From Clavulina sp. PMI_390 (taxonomy: Eukaryota > Basidiomycota > Agaricomycetes > Cantharellales > Hydnaceae): a stretch of DNA of 64,000 nucleotides. Location of the stretch: positions 10,891 through 74,890 of the forward strand of contig WIDE01000129.1 in assembly GCA_015039315.1 (NCBI GenBank), written 5' to 3'. Both the position numbers and the translations under genes were made by a program. Below are positions 23,438 through 33,639 of the stretch, one piece after another. A model generated the notes under the pieces. The model had not been told where the DNA came from and made no database searches. It saw nothing but the letters and a program-made list of their open reading frames with translations. The stretch's first letter is position 1. Each line of letters opens with the position of its first letter.

Positions 23438-23850
23438 ATGTCTTCTATCGTCTCTGGCATCCAGTCGCTCATCCAAAGCGTGATTAATGTCTTCCTGAGC
23501 CTCTTCCAAGGTCTCTTTGGCCTCTTGCAGGCGGCGTTCGGTGTCGTACATGGCGTCATAAGTACTGCATTAAGTGTTGTAGAAGGCGTCATAAGCACAG
23601 CACTCCGAGTCGTCACTGGAGTGCTTCAATCTGTTGCAGACCTCGTTGGGAGCACAGTTGGCTTCATCGCTGTGAGTCTACTATAACCTACACTCGCCGC
23701 TTGGTTGCGCGACTAGTGACTCAATGAACGCTTCTTCACTCGATATAGGGTAACCTCGTCGGCATTACTGTAGTCGTCGTTGGATATCTCATCTACCAGA
23801 ACTATAATTCGAGCCAAACACGGAGCGGCCGCAAGGTGAAGATTAACTAA
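23438..23850 (+). CDS. Small protein with 11-residue amphipathic repeats and a C-terminal membrane segment
   Basis: Two exons, 23438-23671 and 23749-23850, encode 111 residues. I do not recognise a named family. The first ~78 residues are built of Val/Ile/Leu/Phe-rich turns with regular Ser and Gly and very few charges. They include two perfect-phase 33-bp units, GVISTALSVVE and GVISTALRVVT. Exon 2 adds a hydrophobic segment (about GITVVVVGYLIY) and a basic tail ending RSGRKVKIN. There is no obvious signal peptide. The layout suits a protein that lies on or in a membrane or lipid surface, which is inference. A TATA box and a short C/A-rich leader precede it. Start chosen as the first ATG after the TATA box. 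Confidence 0.78.
23552..23617 (+). repeat. Tandem 33-bp repeat (2 copies) encoding an 11-residue unit
   Basis: Copies at 23552-23584 and 23585-23617 encode GVISTAL plus four variable residues each. The repeat is in frame and the copies differ mainly at silent positions, so selection on the protein is likely. Confidence 0.85.
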
Positions 23851-24024
23851 AGGTATGCGAAATGTCTTTATTCTGCTCTGGATGAAGGCCCTTCGTCTGA
23901 CATTTCCTTCAGTAATTCGCCAGAATGATTTACCGCGATTCTAGTCTCTTCATAATGTCCTATACACGCCCACCATAATGTAGTACTAGTTGTATACCAC
24001 AGTAATCCACTTCTATGGTGCTCG

Positions 24025-25262
24025 TCACGAATCCCTCCAGACGCCCAGACTATCCAACCACTCTGCCCATATTGCCCGGACTGCAGGGTCTAGACACTCT
24101 GGTGCAACAGGCTCAACGCCCTTCTTCGATAGGTATGACCCGCTCGCTATGGTCGGATCCAGCATCGCCAGAATCGTAACTCTCGCCGCTGAACGAACGA
24201 GCTAGTGCATCAGAGACCCACTGTCGATAATAACACGCAAAGGACAAAGCAGACACACCTATCTTTGTGCTTGAAGCAAACGGGAGCCATCCCAGAATCC
24301 GCAAAAACGGTTTAGCGTACCAAGGCGCGTTGCGGAATAGGCCGGTCGTCGGAATAAAGCCTGCGTTGAATGAAATCAGGGAGCAATGCAACTAGCTGGA
24401 GTCTGTATGACGCACCAGGTCTTACGGATAGAATAGTCGGGTGAGACCCAGCAGTTGAAGCCTAAGAAGAGTGGAACAAATTGGGCGAATCATTAGCACC
24501 AAGGATATTTCGCCTGCAAGTCCATGGGTACCTCGATGCGATCCTTAGCAATGAAGGTAGCATGCATTTCGATGAGCTTAGAGATCTGATAGGCTTTTAA
24601 CGATGCCCATTTTGGGGGACTGAGTTCAACCTCGAGTGTCGCAGGCGATAGGCCGGGGAATTCTGCCAACGGGAGAGAATAGACTTAACATCGGTAGCCA
24701 ATTCGCCGAGAAAGCATTCTGTTTCCACACACGCACTTTTCGCTGCTGTCATATGCAGCCCAGAGTTCACGATGGATATCCGTGCGTCCGAGGCAAGGTG
24801 TGGAAGGAGCAGCGAGATGAGCCGAGCTTGGCTGAGGACATTGACGTAGATAGTTTCCTCCACGCGTTTGTGCGAGGGTGGAACATTGGTTGTCCGGTAC
24901 TGAGAGGTCGTAGTGCCGGCACAGAGGAGAAGCACGTCTATCGAGAACCTGTCTTCGTTGGAGGTGGGAAAGGCACGCGAGCTCTGAAGTTGGCCCACAA
25001 ATGCCTCAACGGATTCGGGACGTGCTAGATCAAGAGGATAGAATCGCACAGTGGTACGAGGGTTCTTCGTGTATCGAGCGATATCCCTCTCGAGCTTTGA
25101 AATGATCTGGGTGTTCTGAGCGTTGCGTGCGCCAATGGCGATGCGAAAGGCTTGTGGACGCGCAACAAGCTGCTTGAGCGTCTCTAGGCCAATGCCTTGG
25201 GTCATTCCAGTGGCGATGACATTCGTAATTCCATCTTCCTCAAGAGAAGATGATTCAGCCAT
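24025..25262 (-). CDS. Short-chain dehydrogenase/reductase (SDR)
   Basis: NAD(P)-dependent oxidoreductase with a Rossmann fold. The start at 25262 gives MAESSSLEEDG just ahead of the cofactor loop TGMTQGIG. Then come an Asp-containing strand (FYPLDLARPE), LLLCAGTTT in place of NNAG, the catalytic Ser in ISIVNSG, and YQISK (the Tyr-xxx-Lys pair) in exon 2. Exon 1 is 24737-25262 and exon 2 is 24532-24662, preceded by a 74-nt intron. Next is a block with FNAGFIPTTGLF (about 24257-24400), and the last exon 24025-24201 ends LDSLGVWRDS. The junction between exon 2 and the FNAGFIPTTG block is not resolved: several donors and acceptors fit and none restores the family sequence cleanly. The substrate is unknown. 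The gene converges on the small repeat-protein gene. Confidence 0.8.
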
Positions 25263-25441
25263 AGAGTGTTTAGAGAGTGAGCGTAAATAACTCTCCGCTG
25301 GCAGTGCTGCTGCTGTGTTGGATGGGAGGATCAGGAACACAGAGTGGGAACCGCATGTGGAAGATGTAATGCAACCTTGGCACTCGAACAAAGTTCCGCC
25401 GCAGCCATTCCATCGGACGAACACCCACAGTGCGTCACGGG

Positions 25442-25447
25442 TATAAA
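25442..25447 (+). promoter_or_regulatory. TATA box of the senescence-domain gene
   Basis: TATAAA about 160 bp upstream of the ATG at 25602. A 5' UTR intron lies between the two, which explains the distance. Confidence 0.5.
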
Positions 25448-25500
25448 GAGAGTGCCTATCAACAACAACCAGTTCACCCCTCTGCTCGCAACAACCCTAG

Positions 25501-25565
25501 GTGAGTACTGTATCTTTATTCTTAACTATGCAAGGGTTGCTTATCATCCATTACGTCGACTACAG
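25501..25565 (+). other. Probable 5' UTR intron of the senescence-domain gene
   Basis: A strong donor (CTAG|GTGAGT) at 25501 and an acceptor (GACTACAG) ending at 25565 enclose 65 nt, the usual intron size here. Both lie between the TATA box and the start codon at 25602. Seen as splice motifs only. Confidence 0.55.
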
Positions 25566-25601
25566 ACCTTCACCTCGTTGGCAATCTATTATCCATTAGC
25601 A

Positions 25602-27806
25602 ATGGCTTATGGCACGACTGCTGCTGAGGGCAGCGCGACCGAGTTTCTTCTCTTGTCCGTCGACAACTGTCGCTTAATATCCTCCGTCGGTGAGTGTTAA
25701 TTCCTCTCCGGGAGCGACCTGATCCCCTCCAACTGATAAATCTACTCATGTAACACTCTAGGCGACCCCCCAGATAGTCAAGGGACCCTAGAAATATTCT
25801 GCGTAACCTCTGGTGAGTACAAAAATTCGCTTTTGCTTAATCTTGCCCCTCGCATTCTTTCCCTCGATCTTCCAATCGGTGCTTATTCGAAAAAATTATC
25901 CAGATGGTGCTGCAACCCCAGTGACAGGCACCCCCCCACTGAGTCCCTTATCATCCGCGCGCTCGTCCCCTGTCAACACACCCTCCCCAGAAGTCTCGCT
26001 CGTCCTCCGCCTCGGAGACTTTGAGATGCCCATCTCTCCCACTCAGCCAATAAGGCAATCGCGTTCCAGGGGTACATTCACGTTCCTCGAGCGGCCAGGA
26101 GAGAAGCCGAGAAGTATTACCATTGTCCTCCCCGACATTAACGTCGTTGCAAATGGCCAAGATGAGTACGAGGGGAATGCACTAGAGACCCTTGAGGGAC
26201 TGTTTGCGCAGTATGGCGTATTACAGGAACTCGATCGAGATTATCCTGGGGAAGACGGAGATCTCAAGGTACGCTGGTGCATCGCATTGTGCTGCGTCTG
26301 ACTATATCCACTCATTACCTCTTACATTTCGGCTGCGATAAACAGGGCCGTCTGGTGTTGGTAGATCAAGACGATGGTGAATTCGTCGGGTGGCTGGGCA
26401 ATGATGTTACCGTAACAGAAAACCTGCCTCCACATACAGTGGGAGAAGAGCCTGTGGTCGTTGAGGTGTCAGAAGATGGTACACATTTAGAAGTGCATCC
26501 TCCCACAGCAGAAGACAAGGATTTTATTCTTGTCGGGGCCAGCGTCATCAGGTCTGCTTCTATTCACCTGCGTCTGTCTCCCCCTTTGCGCCTATTCATG
26601 CATCCTCCTTTTCCCCCTTCAATCTTTTTTCTAGTCAAGGGATCATTTTCATTGGCAACGCCGTCTCGAGTGGTTTCAACGCTGCCTCCAACCTCTACAT
26701 CAAGCACGCCAAGCCAAACGCCAACCCCACTCAGATATCCGAGACAACACGCATCAACGTCCAGCGTGTTAACACCGCCAGCGGATATGCCGTCAAGGCG
26801 ACGAAAAAGACAGCTGGGGCTCTCCATTACCTCATCGATGGCATTGCCAAGAAAGTCGGTACATCCGGCCCGGCGCTCTCGGCGCGGTGGCAGAAGAAAA
26901 AGAGTGAAGGTGGTCCACCTTTGAGTCGGGAAACTGGAACACCAGTACCTCCAGGTGCGAACGCTAGCACTTCGGCTGGTGGTCCCAGCCAAGGCCCGAA
27001 CCAGAAGAAACGCATGGTGAAGAGTGTGATCATGTCGGTCAATATGATTCTCGACGCAGTCGAACAATCTGCTATTACGATTATCGATGGAGGAGGAGAA
27101 TCTCTCTCGGCGGGGATTGGCCACAAGTGAGTATATCTCTTTCCTCGCTGCATCATATTGTATCCGGTTATATTCCTTTGAATCCCTGATGCCTGCTGAG
27201 TTGCGAAACGGATCAAATGCTGACCTCCAGCCCCTCTTCTCAAGGTACGGCCCTCAAGCGGGGGAGACTGCCCAAAGCATGCACAAGACGGCCCGCAACG
27301 TCACAGCTGTGTACGTTGATGCTCAAGGGTTTACGCGCCGAGCCCTCATCAAGCGCATGGGCAAAGGCATGGTCAAAGCCCGGTTTAATAAGGACGGTAC
27401 CAATGTAGCTTCGACTTCAACCGCTGCTCAGACAAGCAGCTTGGGAGTAAACAACGCTGCTTCCTCCTCCTCGAGAAAGCCTGCTAGTGGAGCCACGACC
27501 CCCATCAGCCGGCAGGCCAGCCCACTCGCGCCAATCCCAGTGCCTTACGAACCTCGCCGCAAAGGCCCCTCTCCTCCTCGTGGAGCCACACGATCGGGCA
27601 CTACCACCCCAGCGCGATCAGCCACCACGACACCATCCGCTGCATTTGCGACGGGTACGGCACTCCCAAGCTACGAGAAAAGCCAGGAGGACACGAGCGG
27701 GTTGAGGAGACGGCCTGCTGGAACTATCCCGCCTCCTTTACCTCCACGAGAGAAATCGAGGGAACCTCCACCACTACCACCAAGGGAACCGACGATGAAA
27801 TCGTGA
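25602..27806 (+). CDS. Senescence-domain protein (spartin/ERD7-like)
   Basis: Six exons, 25602-25689, 25762-25812, 25904-26268, 26346-26551, 26635-27126 and 27245-27806, give 587 residues. The N-terminal half holds the LEGLFAQYGVL segment and a strand-rich region ending ILVGASVIS. The senescence domain follows: GIIFIGNAVSSGFNAASNLY, then GYAVKATKKTAGALHYLIDG, SVIMSVNMILDAVEQSA, and a GPQAGETAQSMHKTARNV helix with VYVDAQGFTRRAL. This matches the C-terminal domain of spartin and of plant ERD7-type proteins, which associate with membranes and lipid droplets. The last ~150 residues are Ser/Pro-rich and end with two PPLPPRE motifs, possible SH3 ligands. A polyadenylation signal follows at 27895. 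The start is the first ATG after the 5' UTR intron. Confidence 0.87.
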
Positions 27807-28642
27807 TCCCATTCTTGATCGTGACCTCTCCTCGTAGCCCAGGTGCTGGCCCGCCTGAGGACAATACCCCCTTTTTGATTTGTACATTTCTTGGAATAAA
27901 GATCATGGACCAAACATGTCTCCACACTGTCATATATCCTCCATGTAGTATTAGTTTTGTTACCCACATTCATTCATATATAGGACCCCATATAGGCGTG
28001 TATCATGCGCGTTCAAGTGTGAGGCAATTGTGAAATGACTTTGGCTCGTGCGTTTCGGTTAACCCAGATATGAATTGTAAGCTCATCTTCCAAATCTCTA
28101 GGTACAAGCAAACGAGGATCAAAGACATATGTAGGAGACAAGCAAGAAGAAAACGCGAAGGGACTGTAGCCAGAAGCGCATTCGAAGAAGAATAGCTTTG
28201 GACGAATGGGTTGGAGCCCCCAAAGCTAGAAAAACACTAATAAAAGGGTCGGGAAATTTTAACGCGGAGACTGATGAAGGTATAGGACAGAACAGAGTGT
28301 AAATGGAGAGGAGGGGCATATAGATGGAGTCTGAGGCACGAAATATTCAACGAAGCAGTAACAAGAGGCGATGAGGTTTCCGAAGATGGAGTATAACTGG
28401 CATATAATGGTGACAATGAGATGAGGATATCACAGATGATCGGATGCACGTGTGAGCTGATAAATTTGATGGTGGCGAAGGTCGAAATGGAAAGAAAAGG
28501 AAAATGCAGCACAAGATAATTGAAGCTCAGCAGGACGAGAGGATAGAAGCGATTCGATGATAGGAGCGGCGGCGCCGAGTCGATCATGAGATGTAGGGAC
28601 TGACGGTTGGTCTTGTGTTGGTGGCGAGAGTGATCTCGTTCA
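27807..28642. other. Convergent 3' flanks, with AATAAA at 27895
   Basis: Holds the 3' UTRs of the senescence-domain gene (+) and the CBM21 gene (-). AATAAA at 27895-27900 is a likely polyadenylation signal for the former. A minus-strand frame at 28237-28587 looks non-coding. Confidence 0.55.
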
Positions 28643-31600
28643 TCACACCGTAAGAGTGGGTGGTGTCGTAGGAGTGCTGGGCAAAGTCTCGTGGTGGGCC
28701 GCCTCTACAGGTGCAGGCGATTGCCTTCTACTCATCGCTACAGGCGTCGATTCTCCGTCCGAACCCGAGTCTGACACCATGCTGTCTGACACAGAGTGAT
28801 CATCGCCGCTGGCCCCCGCCACCTCGTCGGAGCTTAGGGAAGGAGGCGTAAAATATGACGAGCGCAATTGGGACGGATGAGTCTCTGTAGGGGTGCCAAC
28901 CTGACTCCCGTTTGCGCTGCGAGAGATAAACTCTTGGAAGCTAGAAGTAGAATGTGAGCGACGAGAGCTCAGCAGACCGTCTGTGCCCGTGTAGAAGCAG
29001 AACCTATTAAAAAAGAGCCGTCAGAAATTCAAGCTGGATAAGCGTCAAGCGACAAGAGAACGAGAAGATGAAACGCACTCGTCTAAAAAGTTACTCCATC
29101 CTTTTAGCCCATTCGCAGCATTGGAGACCCGGCTTTCCTCCGACTGCCAATTGTCCCCATCCATATCCGATAGCGACAGAGGCTCCGAAGGAGACATTGG
29201 GGACGACACCGCAGTGGACCCTGCAGTCAGCGTTGGCGACGTTGAGACTGATGATGACGATGGTGACCGAGTCTTTCCGCCTCCTGGTCGGATGGTGAGA
29301 GGGGCACTGCCATCCGAAGAGCTGCCAGAGGTTGCGGTGCTTTCTGAATCGGTGCTCTCCGCCCCACTCCCAGTGTCATCACCTGTGATCGTAGTGTCCG
29401 TCGTCGTATCAGTATGAACAGATTCGGAGGACGAGGTGGCAGAGTCCAAGGAGGCAGACGGGATCATCTCTACCGAAGTCGGCGTCGGGGTGTTGTTGTC
29501 GCCATCCGAGGGCACGGCTGGAGATGCCCCAACGGTAGAAGAGATTTGTGCGGCTGTAGCGTCCAAGGGTGGATACGAGTGGAACCGAGAGCCAGGCGGG
29601 GACGACGAGAAGGTAGCACCGATCCTCGGCGAAATTGACAGATTAAACGCAAATGGGTTTTCGTCTTTTTTCTCCATGGATGAAGGGAAGACAATCGACG
29701 ATGGCGTGGAGGCTCCCGTAGATGTAGCGGTAGGAACAGGAGCAGAAGAAGCAGGACTGGCCTGTTGTGGAGGCGAAGAAAACGTGCCGTCCCAGTTCTC
29801 ATTTGGCAGAGGCGCCAGTGAGAAATACGAGCCATCTATGCTCAAGCTCCTCTCCTTTTCATCGTTCGAACCGCTATCACCAGCGGCTCGTCTTCCAACT
29901 CCGTTAGTCCAACGGTACATGTCTTGACCATACACGCGACCGCTTAGAGGCAACTTCATGGGGCTCCCTTCCAAGGCGGAGGCTGCAGCTGGTAAATCCC
30001 CGTCGCTCGAGGTCCTGCCAGGGGAACCAACACCAAAGTTCCCACCGCCAGGAGATCCTGCGGGAGTAAGTGCTAGTGCGTCCCGTGGTGACCCACGCCC
30101 ATAGTTTGCCCCGCGCATCAAGGAAGAGACATTGAATGTCACGGGGTTGGAAACGAATGTCTGGTGAGGGAACGAGAGGGGGCTATTACCAAAAGGTTCA
30201 GGGGGGAAAGTTCGCGAAGGCGAGAGTGGAGATGAATTTGGGAACGGAACACTGCTCTGAGAGTAGGAGCGCGGGAATGGCGAAGAGGGGCTCGCTACAC
30301 CGGAGTGCGATTGTGCTGCCTCGCGCTTCAGTGATGAGCTGATATCATACCGTCCCGCGAGCGTGCCTTCACGGTTCCTGCGTGGTGAAAGTGGAGGAGG
30401 GTTCGCGTCGTTCGCACCAACGTAGTACGCACGATTCAGCAGACCTTGCCCATGTCCATGAGCCGAGGCTGAGGCGGTGGGGGAAGAGATTTTCCCCACC
30501 CGCTGTAAGACGTCAGCAGCGGAACGATTGTTGATAAAGGAAGGCGACGAAGAAGCAGCGGTCTGCTGGGGCGGGGAAGTGGAGGAATGGGGACTTCCAA
30601 AGCGGATACGCGCAGATGGGGCAGGAACAGGTGCTGCACTGGGCACGAGTTTGTCCAGGCTGCGCTTGAGCTGGGCAACCTTGAGACCAACCTGCTCGTT
30701 TATCGCCTTTCGCTCCTCTTTCTTCCTCCTGCTAAGCACTCTCACTCTCTCCTCATCTTCATCCTCGTCGTCCGAGTTTTGGCGCGAACGCACGGGCAGC
30801 TCGCGTCGGCGGAACACCACGACGTAGTTCTTGCCCTCGTTGTTGTCCCACATTTCACCCAAATCCGTCCGGCCGTCGACGACATATCGCACTGCAACCT
30901 CAAGCTTCTTCTCCCAGATTTTGCCGCCCAAGTAGTCTACCAGGCGAATCCCAAACTCAAAGCGATCGTATGTCCCAGAGAGTAGTGGCGCAACATGACG
31001 GGCAGATACCTCGCTCGTCGTTTGCCACCCGTCCATCGTGAACCGCGCTACGACAGTCTTAGCGAAAGCGAGGTTGCGCACGAGCACGGTCCCGCGCACA
31101 GTACGTCCATCCTCCGCGAGCGAGAGTTCTTCCAGACGAACATGCTCGCTGTTCCATCGGGACTTGAGCACATCCAGGGCAGTAGTGCTGCTACCTTCGG
31201 TCGTAGCACTCGGCATGTTCGTCACTTGGATACTCAGGGTTTTCCGAACCTTCTCGTCTTCGCTTGAGCGCCCTCCGTCGCTGTTTGTACCGTAGCCAAA
31301 TGCAGTATTCGCATCCCGAGCCCGCTTGTACGAGAAGAAGTCCTCACCACCTTCAGATGTCTCAGTTGGAGACCCATCACGTGAAACCGCAATAGGCTTC
31401 TGTTCCGCTAAGAAATGCTTCACGTGTTCGAGCTTGACGTCGAAATGCACCATCTTAGGACCTAGAGGAGTTGTTGGCTCACTCCGGATCCCACCCATAG
31501 CGAGTGGGAGGCCATCCAGGTCGAGCGCGAGACCTTTCGCCGCAGCGGGGCGGCGAGCGGCGCTCGGTGTGGTAGTACCAGTCGAGGGAGTTCGGGGAGA

Positions 31601-32506
31601 GAACATTGAGACAGATTTCAAGGAGGGCTTGACGAGCTCTCCAGACTTTTTGCGGATAAATGAAGGGGTAGATGATCCTGGGGTGGGCGTAGAGGCGGCA
31701 GGGAGAGATGACGCCGACAGTCTGGCTTCCTTGGCCCGTTGGCGCTCTGCAAGCTCTTTGGCTGTCGGGCGTACGTATACTTGCGACGCAGGCCGTGGCC
31801 GTGCAGGCGCCGCTGGGGCCGTAAGCGGGGCGGGAACGAAGGCCCTTGTCCCAGTACTGTTTTCCGGCAGCGCGCGATCGTCATCGTCCACCTCGGCAGA
31901 CGAAGGCGATCCTGCCTTCACAAGGTCTCCGAAATCCAATTTGAGACCAGCACTGCGATGCATCCCAGTTGAGAAGGTCGAGCGGCCGACCACAGAAGTC
32001 CGCCGGCGCGGGACGTTAGACAATGGAGGCGCTTGTGGCTGACCTTGGGAGGATTGGGGCACGTCATCGATCGTGGGGGATGTTTTGCCATTGGAGGGGG
32101 AGTATGGGCTCAAAGGCCTGTCTTTGGATGCAGACGATGCGGGGAATGGTATGGGCTTGAGCTGCGGAGGGACAGGCGTCGTGAGGAGTGCATTGGGATT
32201 GGCAGCGACGATCGTTTTGAGTGGCAAGCGGGTGGCGCCAGTGGCAGACGTTACTTCAGATTGATAATGCGAGCCCTTGGCAGATTTCAGTGAAATAGAG
32301 TCAGAGGGGTCGAGGGGGTTTTTGTGGCTTCGCGCTCGTCGCGGTGGGCTGGGAGAAGGGGAAGGGGATGGAAGCGAGTTTTGAGATGTGGATGAGGAGA
32401 GGGACGATAAGGATGTAGAGTTTGGAAAAGACATGTTGGCTGCGTAGGCTGATTTGGGGATAGCGTACACCATGGGTGGTGGTCGTGGAGAACGTAAAGG
32501 GCTCAA
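28643..32506 (-). CDS. CBM21-domain protein, putative glycogen-targeting subunit of protein phosphatase 1
   Basis: Two exons, 29079-32506 and 28643-29003, give 1,262 residues. A CBM21 carbohydrate-binding module lies at about residues 450-570. It runs from SEHVRLEELSLAEDG through GTVLVRNLAFAKTVVARFTMDGWQ and the FEFGIRLVDYLGG strand to a WDNNEGKNYVV end. Ahead of it are a KKSGELVKPSLK box and KMVHFDVKL, an RVxF-type PP1-docking motif (K-x-V-x-F). Docking motif plus CBM21 is the architecture of Gac1/Pig-type and PPP1R3 subunits, which bring PP1 to glycogen. The rest is Ser/Pro/Thr-rich and disordered. A nearby second Met (residue 12) is an alternative start. Function is inferred from this architecture. 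Confidence 0.85.
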
Positions 32507-33639
32507 TCAAACGTTATCGTGATGAGGGGAGAGGGAATTATGTGAGGGGGCCAAATAATACGGCTAGCGGACAGCAACGTGCAGATCGGTTCCCGAGAGT
32601 TCGGATACGGAGAGTCATATGAGCAAATTAGACCGCGTATGATCAGTGAGAGGGTGAGCATCCACGGGTGAGGCGGCGTCAGTGACACAGCAGGGGGGAG
32701 CGCACGAGCGTGGGGAAGAAGTGTCAGCCAAGTTGACAACCAGGACCACGACCGAAGGAGATTTCCAAAATGGGCAGAACGGAAATGCAGAGCGCCCAGC
32801 GACCATGGCAATGCATACAGGGAATTATGAAGAATGACGAGGGCGCAATGAAATGAAACCGCCGGGCATCCAAGACAGTGTGAGCGTCTCATCTCGGCAC
32901 CCGCAGAACGAACGTTGCAAGTCGGGACGGACATTTCAAGAACACCAGGGCTGGAAGATGGCCAGAAGATACAAAAGCACAAGACACTTACGGATTGTAT
33001 CGAGTAGAGCCGAAAGTATATAGGCTGAGGAAGCCTTGTGCCTGTATGTACGTTGAAGAAAGCGCGGACCCGGGTGCTGTTCAACCCAGAAGCAGGAAGG
33101 GGTAGGCAAGTCACGGGAACGATAGCAATTTGATCAAGCAAAGCAAGAAGTAGGTTAACGTGAGCTAGGCGCCAGCACAGCAGGGAGGGGGAAAGACAGA
33201 GGTACACACACCAAGACTTGTTGGGAGAAGGTCTCACACAGAGGAGGGCAAAGCGTCACGTGGGACCGTGTGGGCTTCGCAGGCTCGTTAAATGGCGTGT
33301 GTTTCCACTTGTGTGCTAGGGAGGAAGCATCGACCACGCAATAGAGAGGGAAGCAAAAAAGAAAAAGAGGTAGAGGGAAAGAAGTGAACAGGAGTAACCA
33401 AGCCGAGATTCCGTGACTCCTTGTCACGCTCGCTTGTGTCACTCCTGCGTCATAGCTTCCATTGTCAATGGCTCTCAATTGTGGCCCACTGTTCGAGTTA
33501 CCCACTTCCGCTCCCGACCCCACGATCCAACCCCACGGGCGCCCGGGCATTCCATGTGGAAAACAAAGGAAATGATCATCCAGACAAAAATGAGCCCAAA
33601 GTGTTTCTCGTATATTCGTTCAGATCCACAAAAAAGCAA
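32507..33639. other. 5' flank of the CBM21 gene and 3' flank of the IPMK gene
   Basis: A minus-strand frame (32503-33237) runs just upstream of the CBM21 gene but has no recognisable features and is probably leader or promoter sequence. Nothing else is recognised. Confidence 0.5.
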
